Of a DNA stretch of 43,166 nucleotides, positions 8,843 through 16,421 are shown one piece after another (the stretch's first letter is position 1; each line of letters begins with the position of its first letter). The notes beneath the pieces were generated by a model. It was not told the DNA's origin and did not search any database. It saw nothing but the letters and a program-made list of their open reading frames with translations. The position numbers were made by a program, and so were the translations under genes. This stretch comes from Anaerolineae bacterium (GTDB lineage Bacteria > Chloroflexota > Anaerolineae > 4572-78 > J111), in NCBI GenBank assembly GCA_016931895.1, contig JAFGDY010000076.1:1-43166 (forward strand), given 5' to 3'.

Positions 8843-8984
8843 TAGGAGTTACGCAGTTCAGGTCATTTCGAGGAGCTTGCGACGAGAGATCTCTAATATG
8901 GCCGTTTGCAAACGAACTTCTCAGAGATTTCTCGCTCATTCTTCGCTCGAAATGACATTTAAACATCCAACTGTGTAATTCCTA
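8843..8984. mobile_element. MITE-like palindromic element, 142 bp
   Basis: The outer 16-bp imperfect inverted repeats are TAGGAGTTACGCAGTT (8843-8858) and its near-complement (8969-8984). Nested inside is a second inverted repeat: GTCATTTCGAG (8862-8872) pairs perfectly with CTCGAAATGAC (8946-8956), and the inner arms around 8881-8894 and 8923-8936 also pair. It has no coding capacity. A target-site duplication could not be confirmed. The layout fits a non-autonomous element mobilised by a transposase elsewhere. Confidence 0.75.
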
Positions 8985-8990
8985 TTTATT

Positions 8991-9497
8991 TTACTGGGTA
9001 GTTTCAATCCGGTGAACAATGAGTTGGCCCAGGGAGTATTGACCAATTCTTTTGATTTCCAGACGGCCGGGATTACCGCTGACGGTATAACGCTCCTGAA
9101 GCATCAGGCCAAGCGGTTGAGCTATAATGCCAGCCAGGGTGGCGGCCATTATGGCCGCGGGAATAGCCGCCCATCGAAAACGGCTGCCGGAATTGCGGCC
9201 GTCCAGGCTGATGGCCAGGAACGCGGCCAAACCCGTCAACAGGCCGGTGGCGGCCAATACTGTACCACAGCGGGGATGAACAGCCAAATGGCTCTCTCCC
9301 CGGCGCAGCCGCTGCAGGGCTTCGTGGGCCGCCTGATTGACCGCGAGCGTGTCAACCGGCCCATAAAGCGTAAACCCGTTCCAATCACTGCGGCCCACCA
9401 GGGCCATATTTTTATTTTTTTGGCTAAGAACGTGAACGGTGGCGTGTTCCAGGCCGTGGTTACGGCGTATTTTGGTGATGAGGTCAAACAAACCCAT
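8991..9497 (-). CDS. DUF6391-like membrane protein of unknown function
   Basis: A 168-residue protein starting at MGLFDLITKIRRNHGLEHATVHVLS. The HGLEHAT motif and a later HPRCGT segment are conserved features of a bacterial family of unknown function that I recognise as DUF6391-like. Two hydrophobic segments follow (about residues 83-103 and 111-135), suggesting a membrane hairpin. The start at 9497 was chosen over an upstream in-frame start because the HGLEHAT block is normally close to the N-terminus and a GAAGAG sequence precedes it. The His/Glu/His/Cys arrangement could bind metal, which is speculation. Confidence 0.7.
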   Translation of the reverse strand: MGLFDLITKIRRNHGLEHATVHVLSQKNKNMALVGRSDWNGFTLYGPVDTLAVNQAAHEALQRLRRGESHLAVHPRCGTVLAATGLLTGLAAFLAISLDGRNSGSRFRWAAIPAAIMAATLAGIIAQPLGLMLQERYTVSGNPGRLEIKRIGQYSLGQLIVHRIETTQ

Positions 9498-9626
9498 TTG
9501 ATAACTCTTCAGGTTTGGAAATTTCCGGTTTATGTGCCGGGGAATTGAGGGGAACCCCAAACGAATTCCCACGAATTCCGTTGAGCGCCAGAGCGACCAA
9601 CGGAAAAATCATGCAATGGCTATTTC

Positions 9627-10550
9627 TCAAAGCGGTTTGGCCACCACAATAACTCGGTGGGTATTGTTAGTATAGGGCCAGCAGGTGACAAAAGTCAAAC
9701 GCTCGTCGTCGGTGGCCGCGATCCATTGGGCGTTGCGCTGGCGCGCTTCCAGCGATTCATCCTTTTCTTTGACAATGGTTTTTAGTTCAATCTGGTACTC
9801 AAAAGAGTGGTTACCGGCATAAACCACCACTTTATCTCCCACTTCCACGTTGACCAGGTCGCGGAAGACCTCGCCTTTAACATTGTGATGGCCCGTCATC
9901 ACCGAATTGCCGGGTTGTCCCAGGTGAGCCGAGGTTTCATGCCAGCCAACGGCATTATCGGCCACCTGCCAGATACTATACTGCCGCCCGCCCTGTTCAA
10001 CGGTGTACCACCCGACCGGCACTACCACCGCATCAATGCCCACCGATTCGATGATCAACCGGGTGGGTATATTTTCTTCCACCACGTCTGGTTGGGGCGC
10101 TTCCGGTGGGGATGCGGCCGGAGGAGGGGATGGATTTTGTTCGGGGTGGGGGGAGATGAGGGTTGGCAGCGGCGTGGGGGGGGCAGTGCTGGCTTGTTCT
10201 CCGCCGTCAACAACAACAGGCAGGGGATCATCCGCATTGAGCGTTTCGGGCAGAATATCGGGCGGTTGAACCACCCGGGTGGCGGTGGGGGTCGGCGGTT
10301 TGGTGGCGGTGGGGGTCATAGTGGGGCCGGGACCGCGCCAGGGGGTCATGGTCGGCGATGGGGTGGCGGTGGGTGGGGCGGCCTGGGCCAGGGCTTCGGG
10401 CGGCGCGTGCAAAACAAAATTCCAGCGGGTCTGCACGTCCTGGTAAACCCAAAACATACTGATGACGACCAGCACCACGATTGTCCAAACAAGGCTGGCA
10501 AACAACAGGGCAATTTGCTCAATCAGGATTTGTGAGTTTGATAGTTTCAT
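9627..10550 (-). CDS. sortase-family transpeptidase with long Pro/Thr-rich linker
   Basis: A membrane-anchored cysteine transpeptidase that attaches surface proteins or joins pilin-like subunits. One N-terminal membrane segment (about residues 10-36) is followed by a roughly 100-residue linker rich in Pro, Thr and Ala. The sortase domain (about 165-307) has the triad TGHHN (His-221), FVTC (Cys-290) and Arg-299. No LPxTG-type substrate is visible in the window. It overlaps the lgt stop by 4 bases, so the two are probably translated from one message. The class (D, E or other) cannot be fixed from sequence alone. Confidence 0.9.
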   Translation of the reverse strand: MKLSNSQILIEQIALLFASLVWTIVVLVVISMFWVYQDVQTRWNFVLHAPPEALAQAAPPTATPSPTMTPWRGPGPTMTPTATKPPTPTATRVVQPPDILPETLNADDPLPVVVDGGEQASTAPPTPLPTLISPHPEQNPSPPPAASPPEAPQPDVVEENIPTRLIIESVGIDAVVVPVGWYTVEQGGRQYSIWQVADNAVGWHETSAHLGQPGNSVMTGHHNVKGEVFRDLVNVEVGDKVVVYAGNHSFEYQIELKTIVKEKDESLEARQRNAQWIAATDDERLTFVTCWPYTNNTHRVIVVAKPL

Positions 10551-11296
10551 TGTTTTTCGGGAATCTCTTTGGTATCCTGGGTAAAATTATAGGCCATAAC
10601 GGCTAGGGCTACAACTATGGCCGCCAGGGCCATTATTTGCGCCGCCCGGTAATGGTCGCCAATCAGGTAAGGCCGCGCCCGAAAGATTTCCAGCAGCAGG
10701 CGGGCCAAACCGTACAGAACCACAAACGACCAGAATTGAAAGCCGGGCCATGGACGCCAGTTTCGGGCCAAGTAGAGAATGATCAAGATCATCAGACCGG
10801 CCAGCGCTTCGTAAAGTTGGACAGGGTGGCGGGCGATGCCGGCTATCTCCACCGCCCAGGGCCAATTTGCGGGCGCGCCCAGGGCTACGCCGCCCAAAAA
10901 CGCCCCCACAGGGCCAATAACCAGGGCCAGGGCCAAACCCGGAGCTGCCGCATCCAAAAATAAGCCCAACGGCACCCGATTGCGTTGCAGGTAAATCAGC
11001 CCCACTATCCCGGCCATAATAATGCCTTCCCCGGCCGAGAGCGCGCTCCGGGAAAGGGAGAAAGCCTGGGTTAGATCGGGCGCATAATTCTCCCAATGCG
11101 CCAGCACAAACCAGAGCCGGGCGCCCAGAATACCGGCCAGAAAACCGTACAAACCGGCGTTGTAAATGTGGTCGCCGTTTAAGCCAAGTTGTTCAGCCCG
11201 GCGAGCCGATAACCACAGCCCGGCCCAAAGGGCCAAGAGCAGTAACAAAGGATAAGTTGGCACGGCCACCGGGCCGATCAAAAGAGTAGGGCACAT
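10547..11296 (-). CDS. lgt: prolipoprotein diacylglyceryl transferase
   Basis: Transfers diacylglycerol from phosphatidylglycerol to the lipobox cysteine of preprolipoproteins, the first step in lipoprotein maturation. It is polytopic, with the Lgt features GARLWFVL (near residue 60), the glycine-rich segment VIGPVGAFLGG, HPVQLYEALAG (the H-P-x-Q-x-Y-E core) and a C-terminal GDHYRAAQ. The ATG at 11296 gives the typical start MCPTLLIGPVAVPTYPL; an in-frame TTG at 11311 is the alternative. It may be transcribed with the sortase gene downstream. A TATAAT on the minus strand at 11338-11343 is a possible -10 but lacks a good -35. Confidence 0.93.
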   Translation of the reverse strand: MCPTLLIGPVAVPTYPLLLLLALWAGLWLSARRAEQLGLNGDHIYNAGLYGFLAGILGARLWFVLAHWENYAPDLTQAFSLSRSALSAGEGIIMAGIVGLIYLQRNRVPLGLFLDAAAPGLALALVIGPVGAFLGGVALGAPANWPWAVEIAGIARHPVQLYEALAGLMILIILYLARNWRPWPGFQFWSFVVLYGLARLLLEIFRARPYLIGDHYRAAQIMALAAIVVALAVMAYNFTQDTKEIPEKQ

Positions 11297-11337
11297 AACA
11301 TCAGGCCGCAAGCAGTGAGATCAACAAAAGGCTTCTG

Positions 11338-11343
11338 ATTATA
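11338..11343 (-). promoter_or_regulatory. possible -10 box for lgt-sortase
   Basis: TATAAT on the minus strand, about 42 bases before the lgt ATG. The corresponding -35 position reads CGGCAA, a poor match, so this is tentative. Confidence 0.3.
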
Positions 11344-11373
11344 GTGCTCCAGAAAAGTTTTTGCCGCTGAAAT

Positions 11374-11420
11374 AGGTAACAAGGTAGCAGAGTAGCAAAC
11401 TTTTTATCTGCTACCCTGTT
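11374..11420. repeat. heptamer-periodic palindromic repeat (GTAGCA type)
   Basis: The left arm carries near-heptamer units (GGTAACA, AGGTAGC, AGAGTAG). GGTAGCAGA at 11383-11391 pairs perfectly with TCTGCTACC at 11407-11415. It lies between the resA-like stop and lgt and could act as a weak terminator or RNA-stability element. Its sequence is related to the elements at 17400 and 35174. Confidence 0.7.
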
Positions 11421-11451
11421 TTTGGGGAAGGAATTTTTCTGGACATCTATA

Positions 11452-12030
11452 TTATAACTCATCCAGTTTCGCCTCGATGTAGGCTTTATTGATGGGACCG
11501 GTGAATACTTCATTAATGATCCCGTTCCGGTCAATAAAGATACTGGTCGGTAACGCCCGGATTTGAAAAGTTTCAGCCGTCTGGCCGGTCTTGTCCAAAA
11601 CAATTGGAAACGTAGCCCCCATTTCGGCCACAAAGTCATCAACCTGTTCGGCCTGGTCAAGGGTGGTGTGATTAACGCCTATGATCACCAGCTTATCGCC
11701 GTTTTCCAGGTAAGCCTTTTGAAAATCGGGGAACTCGGCCCGGCAGGGACCGCACCAGGTAGCCCAAAAGTTCAGCAAAACCGGCGTTCCGGCAAAGTTA
11801 CTCAAACGGACGGCTTCACCGTCCAAGCTTTTTAACTCAAAATCCGGGGCGGGATGCCCGGCGACAGGGGCCGGTTTTGAACCGGCTATATCCTCTCCGC
11901 TGCTACCGGCCCGAGAAAACAAAATCCAGGCGCTTCCCAGAATAATAACAATAACAATCAATAAACTCCAAAACCAGCGGGTTTTTAGGAGGTCTGGTTT
12001 CTTGGGTGTGTTAGTTGGGTCTGGGTGCAT
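11452..12030 (-). CDS. ResA/TlpA-type thiol-disulfide oxidoreductase
   Basis: A membrane-tethered thioredoxin-fold protein that reduces disulfides outside the membrane, for example in apocytochrome c maturation. One membrane segment (about residues 20-42) is followed by the redoxin domain with the active site WATWCGPC and the cis-proline region ALPTSIFID. The start is the ATG at 12030, preceded by AAAGG at good spacing. The strong promoter at 12078-12106 suggests its own transcription unit. No cytochrome c biogenesis genes are present in the window, so the partner is unknown. Confidence 0.92.
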   Translation of the reverse strand: MHPDPTNTPKKPDLLKTRWFWSLLIVIVIILGSAWILFSRAGSSGEDIAGSKPAPVAGHPAPDFELKSLDGEAVRLSNFAGTPVLLNFWATWCGPCRAEFPDFQKAYLENGDKLVIIGVNHTTLDQAEQVDDFVAEMGATFPIVLDKTGQTAETFQIRALPTSIFIDRNGIINEVFTGPINKAYIEAKLDEL

Positions 12031-12077
12031 CAACGTTTACCTTTATCGTAAGCTATCTTTCGCAAACTCGCTCTTAT

Positions 12078-12106
12078 ATTATGTCTACATAAAGTCACTT
12101 TGTCAA
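12078..12106 (-). promoter_or_regulatory. promoter for the ResA-like gene
   Basis: On the minus strand: TTGACA (12101-12106), a 17-base spacer and CATAAT (12078-12083). This is a near-consensus sigma-70 promoter about 50 bases before the start codon. Confidence 0.7.
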
Positions 12107-12121
12107 GGTGGGCAAAACTAA

Positions 12122-12148
12122 GAGAGGCGACCTCGGGAGATCGCCTCT
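12122..12148 (-). terminator. putative terminator hairpin after the NucS-like gene
   Basis: AGAGGCGA (12123-12130) pairs with TCGCCTCT (12141-12148), with additional CTC/GAG pairing in the loop. On the minus strand it is followed by a T-rich stretch (CTTAGTTTTG). It lies about 80 bases downstream of the NucS-like stop and just ahead of the ResA-like promoter. Confidence 0.5.
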
Positions 12149-12224
12149 GTAGCGTATAAATGTTGTCGGAGTGGCCCTAACAGGGGACAAAAGCGCTGCC
12201 TCTAAACCACAAAAGCTCCTTTTT

Positions 12225-12992
12225 TCAGGAGACAGTGTTTGCCTCCCTCTTTACCTTTCGTAGAGAGATGGATAGCTCATATTCATATAGTTCGACATCG
12301 GGTATTTTTAAGGTGGCAAGGCGTAAGTCAGATGAGATTTCTCTTGCAATTATTATGCCTCTAACTCGTTGGGAAGGTTCGGCTTGATTGACCTCTATCC
12401 ACCCCACATATCGTAGTAATTGACCAATCACTCGATCATACCCTCTGGATACTTTAAGTTCAATAACGACGTAATTATTATGTTTATCAACGGCCAAAAT
12501 ATCAATGAAACGACCACCAACGGGAAACTCTACCCCGCTTATTCCTTCTTCTTCATACAACCTGAGACCTGGTTCAATCATCGTTAGATTTTTAGAAAGA
12601 AAATTTCTCAGGTCACTTTCATAGGCAAATTCTGTAGATGGTCGCTCTTCTTCTAACTCTTCAGATGATGTAATTTCAACCTTCTCAGCTTGAGTTTTTT
12701 CATAAATTGGCGACGGATCACGGTCAGCATCATATAATCTAAAACGACTGCTATCCATTTGGTAGAAGAGATCATCCTCACCAACGGGACTCACGTTGTA
12801 ATGAACCCGACTGGGGGCATTCACAGACATTTTTATAAGATGAGCAGCAATTGTGCCAGCCTTTATTTTGGGATAATTCGTTTTGAACCAAGAAATAACC
12901 TGCTCTCTTGTTATTATTTGTCCCTTTGCAATATTCAAATTATCTACAAAATTTTTCATTAACAAACGAACAGGTTTTTCATAAATAGACAT
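12225..12992 (-). CDS. NucS/DUF91-like nuclease-domain protein with N-terminal winged-helix-like region
   Basis: A 255-residue protein. The N-terminal third (about residues 1-105) looks like a DNA-binding winged helix of the type found in restriction-like proteins. The C-terminal half contains FIDILAVDKHNNYVVIELKVSRG (the D-x(n)-E-x-K core near residues 160-180), followed by GQLLRYVGW. Together these match the PD-(D/E)xK fold of NucS/EndoMS. The start at 12992 has AAGGGA at good spacing. The coding sequence is clearly more AT-rich than its neighbours, suggesting transfer. It lies 35 bases downstream of the DnaB-like gene. A role in DNA repair or defence is possible but unproven. Confidence 0.75.
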   Translation of the reverse strand: MSIYEKPVRLLMKNFVDNLNIAKGQIITREQVISWFKTNYPKIKAGTIAAHLIKMSVNAPSRVHYNVSPVGEDDLFYQMDSSRFRLYDADRDPSPIYEKTQAEKVEITSSEELEEERPSTEFAYESDLRNFLSKNLTMIEPGLRLYEEEGISGVEFPVGGRFIDILAVDKHNNYVVIELKVSRGYDRVIGQLLRYVGWIEVNQAEPSQRVRGIIIAREISSDLRLATLKIPDVELYEYELSISLRKVKREANTVS

Positions 12993-13027
12993 AAACGTTC
13001 CCTTGACATACACCGGCCCAACAATTT

Positions 13028-14176
13028 TTATTCGACAATAATCTTTTCATCAATAAGCTTCTGCTCAACCAAATTGCCTTTGGGATTAAAGCAGAAGTGC
13101 TGCGCTCGCATTTGGAACTCCACGTCTATCATAGCCCGGCCGGCCCGGTTTTTCTCCAGGGTAAAGACCACCCAGTCGCGGTAGCTCTCGCTTTTGTAAG
13201 GGTTGAAGGAAACATGGTCTTTAGACAAAATGTGGAATTTATTGTTCATGAGAATAGCAATGTCACATTCGTAATCCAGGGCGGAACTGCCACGCAGGTG
13301 ATACAGGTGCATCCGTTTGCTGCGCAGTCCCTCCCGGTCGGCGGCCACAATAGCCACCACCGGAATGTTTTGGGTCATGGCAATATCTTTGAGACCTTCG
13401 ACAATGATGGTGACTTTGTCGTTTTCGTCGGCGGCGCGTTCCGGGTAAATAGCCACTTTTTGCAGGTAGTCAATAAATAGAACCAGTTTGCCCTGGGTGG
13501 CCTCGGAAATTTGGCGGGCTATTTCTCGAATACTGTTCAAGGTGGTGGTGGCCGGGCTGGCTTTCATCAAAATCAGGCGGTCGGCGTAGCGATTAATTGT
13601 TTCCATCGCTTTGGCAGTCTTGGGATGCTGTGATAAAATTTGATGTAGGCCCACGTTGCCTTCATTGCGCACCCACTCGCGGGCGCGTTTGCTGACGACA
13701 ATATTGTGCAAGTCTTTCAAACGAATGCCGCCGCTGGTGTCGCTAATGGTGGGGTCAATGCTTTCCTGGCAGATAAGGCGATTTAAGAGGTGGACTTCGC
13801 TGTGTTCGTAAGAAACGTAAAGCGCGTAAGTGGCCTCATTAAGAGCCAAGTTGCGGGCCATTTGGAGAGCGGTAATGGTTTTGCCAATACCTTGAGGCCC
13901 ACCCAATAAAACCAGTTCTGTCCGGCGCAAACCGCCGCCGATCAAGCGGTCAATTTGGTCAAAGCCGCAAGGTATGGGTAAATATTCGTCCAGTTCGCCC
14001 TGGACCACCATCCGGTCGGCTTCTCTTAAAACCTGGTTCAAACTTCTGGGTGTGGGGCCGCTCAACCGGCGTTGCGCTGCGCCGCGGGGCGTGCGTGGTT
14101 GGGGCGGTTGTTGGGGCGCTTGCTGGGATGGACTTTGCGGTTGTGGCACTCTAACTTGGGCCTCTGAAGGTGGCAT
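13028..14176 (-). CDS. DnaB-like RecA-fold ATPase lacking the DnaB N-terminal domain
   Basis: A 382-residue protein. A Pro/Gln-rich N-terminus of about 45 residues leads into a DnaB C-terminal-like core (SF4 helicase). Walker A is GGPQGIGKT (about residues 91-99), Walker B is LVLFIDYLQKV, and the later segments RGSSALDYECDIAILM and FTLEKNRAGRA are typical of DnaB motif H4 and the arginine-finger region. The DnaB N-terminal helical domain that binds primase is absent, so it is probably not the main replicative helicase. It has a good promoter (14221-14249) and the NucS-like gene follows 35 bases downstream, suggesting a shared DNA-related task. Confidence 0.85.
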   Translation of the reverse strand: MPPSEAQVRVPQPQSPSQQAPQQPPQPRTPRGAAQRRLSGPTPRSLNQVLREADRMVVQGELDEYLPIPCGFDQIDRLIGGGLRRTELVLLGGPQGIGKTITALQMARNLALNEATYALYVSYEHSEVHLLNRLICQESIDPTISDTSGGIRLKDLHNIVVSKRAREWVRNEGNVGLHQILSQHPKTAKAMETINRYADRLILMKASPATTTLNSIREIARQISEATQGKLVLFIDYLQKVAIYPERAADENDKVTIIVEGLKDIAMTQNIPVVAIVAADREGLRSKRMHLYHLRGSSALDYECDIAILMNNKFHILSKDHVSFNPYKSESYRDWVVFTLEKNRAGRAMIDVEFQMRAQHFCFNPKGNLVEQKLIDEKIIVE

Positions 14177-14220
14177 ATTTTTTCCTGCTATTTTCTCTGG
14201 AAATTTTTGGAATTGCCCTA

Positions 14221-14249
14221 ATTATACCAAATTGGTTAAGTCAAAACAA
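14221..14249 (-). promoter_or_regulatory. promoter for the DnaB-like and NucS-like genes
   Basis: On the minus strand: TTGTTT (14244-14249), a 17-base spacer and a perfect TATAAT (14221-14226), about 45 bases before the DnaB-like start. Confidence 0.65.
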
Positions 14250-14280
14250 CTTTATTGTTAGCCGAAAAGTCCTGTTGTTA

Positions 14281-14333
14281 AATTAGAAGTTATCAGTTTA
14301 CCGGTATTTACCTTAGATTTCTCGTTTCTAATT
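14281..14333. repeat. heptamer-periodic palindromic repeat (TTCTAAT type)
   Basis: AATTAGAA (14281-14288) pairs with TTCTAATT (14326-14333). The right arm runs CTTAGAT, TTCTCGT, TTCTAAT in consecutive 7-base steps. It shares sequence with the element at 41594 and is directly joined to a CCGG-motif repeat. Confidence 0.6.
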
Positions 14334-14352
14334 CCGGTTGATCCGGGTTAGG
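14331..14352. repeat. CCGG-motif dispersed repeat, copy 1
   Basis: ATTCCGGTTGATCCGGGTTA followed by GG. It matches copy 2 (14414-14435) and the inverted copy 3 (41575-41596) at most positions. Confidence 0.7.
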
Positions 14353-14413
14353 CCCCAACCAGTGACTTTTTTGGGTTTTTGTATAAGAAGTTCCGGCAAC
14401 ATTATTTTTTTTG

Positions 14414-14435
14414 ATTCCGGCTCTTCCGGGTTAGG
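14414..14435. repeat. CCGG-motif dispersed repeat, copy 2
   Basis: ATTCCGGCTCTTCCGGGTTA followed by GG, 83 bases after copy 1. Its end overlaps the AGGAG that serves as the ribosome binding site of the AMMECR1-type gene. Confidence 0.7.
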
Positions 14436-14443
14436 AGAATAAA

Positions 14444-14962
14444 GTGCATTCTTTTGTTGCTTTGGCGTATCAAGCCATAGAGACATTTTTGAAAACAGGT
14501 CAAACCATATCCCCCCCCGATCCATTGCCTGAAGAAATGGCTGTCCCTGGGGCGGTATTTGTATCGCTGCACACGGCGGACGGCATGCTGCGGGGGTGTC
14601 GCGGCACCATCACTCCCACCGAGCCAAATCTGGCCGAGGCCATCATCCATACGGCCATTGCTTCAGCTACGGATGACCCCCGTTTTCCCCCGATGACGGC
14701 GGCTGAAATAGAAGGTCTGGATGTGAAAGTGGATGTTCTCAGCGAATTGGAGCCTGTTTCAGACACGAGCGAGTTGGATGAGAAAGTTTACGGGGTGCTG
14801 GTCCAGTCAGGCTATCGCCGGGCCTTGCTCTTGCCTGATATTGCTGCGGTTGACAGCGTGCCGCGCCAACTGGAGTTGGTCCGGCGCAAAGCCGGGATTG
14901 GGCCTGATGAACCGGTTGAACTTTATCGCTTTACCGTAAGTCGTTATACCAGGGATGACTGA
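14444..14962 (+). CDS. AMMECR1-domain protein
   Basis: A 172-residue AMMECR1-family protein, a conserved fold of unclear biochemical role found in archaea, bacteria and eukaryotes. The signature LRGCRGTI is present (about residues 49-56). It is followed by the typical A-x-A-x-x-DPRFPPMTAAE segment and a C-terminal LYRFTVSRYTRDD. It starts with GTG at 14444; AGGAG lies 6 bases upstream at the end of a dispersed repeat. The stop overlaps the ATG of the next gene by one base, so the two form an operon. Confidence 0.9.
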   Translation: MHSFVALAYQAIETFLKTGQTISPPDPLPEEMAVPGAVFVSLHTADGMLRGCRGTITPTEPNLAEAIIHTAIASATDDPRFPPMTAAEIEGLDVKVDVLSELEPVSDTSELDEKVYGVLVQSGYRRALLLPDIAAVDSVPRQLELVRRKAGIGPDEPVELYRFTVSRYTRDD

Positions 14963-16305
14963 TGTGGAGTGAATCGCGTCCCAGACGTCCCTATGAAAAA
15001 AAGACGGTCACCAAAGGCGGGGCCTTGATTTTTGGCATGGGCCTGGGAGCCTTACTGGCGACGGTGGCCATTATGGTGGGCCTTATTCTCCCCAACCTCA
15101 GTAGCCATCTGGATAACCTTTCTTATCGGGCCCGCACCTACTATCGCAAGCTGGTGCCCCATCCAGAGTACCTGCCCACGCCGGCCCCAACGGCAGCGGC
15201 AGCGGTTGTCCCGGCCCAGGACGGCCAAATAGAGATGAAGATACCGCCTATTATCCAACAGCCTGCCGCCGGCGACATTATTCCAGCGGCTATCAATGTA
15301 ACCGGCGATGGCCTTGTGCTTGCAGAGTCGCCGGAGGAGACCGCGCCCTTAGAGAATGTCGCGCCATTGCCCTCGTCCGGTGACAGCGTGCAATTGCGCG
15401 GTGTTGCCCATCAATGGCAAACCTGGAACAACTGCGGCCCGGCCACCCTGACCATGTATATGAGTTATTATGGCCGGCCTGAAACCCAGGCAGAGGCGGC
15501 TCCGGCCCTCAAACCCAATCGAGACGACAAAAACGTGAGCGCCCATGAGTTGGCTGCTTATGCTCGCACCACCGGCTTGGAAGCGATTGTGCGCCAGGGG
15601 GGCACCCTTGAGCAGCTCAAAAGGTTTCTCAGTAATGACATTCCGGTGATGGCCGAAACGTGGCTCGTCCATGAGGGCGACGGTTTGGGCCATTATCGTC
15701 TGATTACGGGCTATGACGATGCGACCGGCCAGTTTAATACGTTTGACTCGCTCAATGGCCCTGATTATAAGGTTAGTTATGAACAGTTTGCGGCCGATTG
15801 GCGGGTTTTCAATAATTTGTATATTGTGGTCTATGCGCCGGCGCAGGCAGATACGGTCAAATCCATCATTGGCGCTGATTTAGACAATACCCGTATGTAC
15901 GAGCGAATCCTGGCCCAGGCCCAGGCAGAGGTTGCGGCCAATCCCAACGACGCCATTGCCTATTTCAATCAGGGTGAAGCTTTAACGCGCCTGGGCCGGC
16001 CGCAAGAAGCGGTGGTTGCGTTTGACCGGGCCAGACAACTGGGCCTGCACTGGCGGCGGCTGTGGTATCAATTTGCGCCCTTTGAGGCTTATTATGCCGT
16101 CGGGCGTTATCAGGATGTGCTGGACCTGACCGCGGCCACGCTGGAGGGCACGGGAGGGTTGGAAGAAGCCTACTATTATCACGGCCTGGCTTTACACGCT
16201 ACCGGCCAACCCGGCGCCGAAGCGGATTTTCAGGCGGCGCTGGAATATAATCCCCTCTTTACTCCGGCTGCCGAGGCGTTGAATTTATTGTTGACGAACA
16301 GGTGA
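14962..16305 (+). CDS. membrane-anchored C39-family cysteine peptidase with C-terminal TPRs
   Basis: A 447-residue protein. A cytoplasmic basic start and one membrane segment (about residues 22-46) are followed by a Pro/Ala-rich linker. A C39-like papain-fold domain follows (about 135-290) with NNCGPAT (Cys-158), GHYRLITGYDD (His-244) and FDSLNG (Asp-262), the expected Cys-His-Asp triad. TPR-type repeats follow (about 315-350 and 390-445, for example NPNDAIAYFNQGEALTRLG). It should act outside the membrane on peptides or proteins. No ABC transporter domain is fused, unlike bacteriocin-processing C39 enzymes. It is translated from an overlapping ATG after AMMECR1. Confidence 0.88.
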   Translation: MWSESRPRRPYEKKTVTKGGALIFGMGLGALLATVAIMVGLILPNLSSHLDNLSYRARTYYRKLVPHPEYLPTPAPTAAAAVVPAQDGQIEMKIPPIIQQPAAGDIIPAAINVTGDGLVLAESPEETAPLENVAPLPSSGDSVQLRGVAHQWQTWNNCGPATLTMYMSYYGRPETQAEAAPALKPNRDDKNVSAHELAAYARTTGLEAIVRQGGTLEQLKRFLSNDIPVMAETWLVHEGDGLGHYRLITGYDDATGQFNTFDSLNGPDYKVSYEQFAADWRVFNNLYIVVYAPAQADTVKSIIGADLDNTRMYERILAQAQAEVAANPNDAIAYFNQGEALTRLGRPQEAVVAFDRARQLGLHWRRLWYQFAPFEAYYAVGRYQDVLDLTAATLEGTGGLEEAYYYHGLALHATGQPGAEADFQAALEYNPLFTPAAEALNLLLTNR

Positions 16306-16307
16306 TC

Positions 16308-16380
16308 GTGAGAAATGAGAAAATAGAAATTAGAAGGTTGGATGATCTATCCGTTTTTTCTCACTTTTGATTTCTAAATT
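16308..16380. repeat. heptamer-periodic repeat (TAGAAAT type)
   Basis: Consecutive heptamers GAGAAAT, GAGAAAA, TAGAAAT and TAGAAGG (16310-16337) are followed after a short loop by an approximately complementary arm (about 16356-16380). It starts two bases after the C39 gene's stop. Confidence 0.65.
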
Positions 16381-16421
16381 ATTGCCACTGGCAAACAATA
16401 CAATACTTAAGGAACCAACAA

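Noticed and set aside
9578-9603. Terminator hairpin (CCGTTG/CAACGG) after the sortase gene
   Set aside because: Loop of 14 bases and no T-run in the direction of transcription; too weak to call.
9807-10535. Long Gly-rich frame on the plus strand
   Set aside because: It is the antisense of the sortase gene and its Pro/Thr linker; low-complexity composition explains the absence of stops.
12160-12222. tRNA-like stretch (GGAGTGGCC...GCGCTGCC)
   Set aside because: It resembles the 5' half of a Leu or Ser tRNA in base content but has no T-loop sequence, no acceptor stem and no proper anticodon arm.
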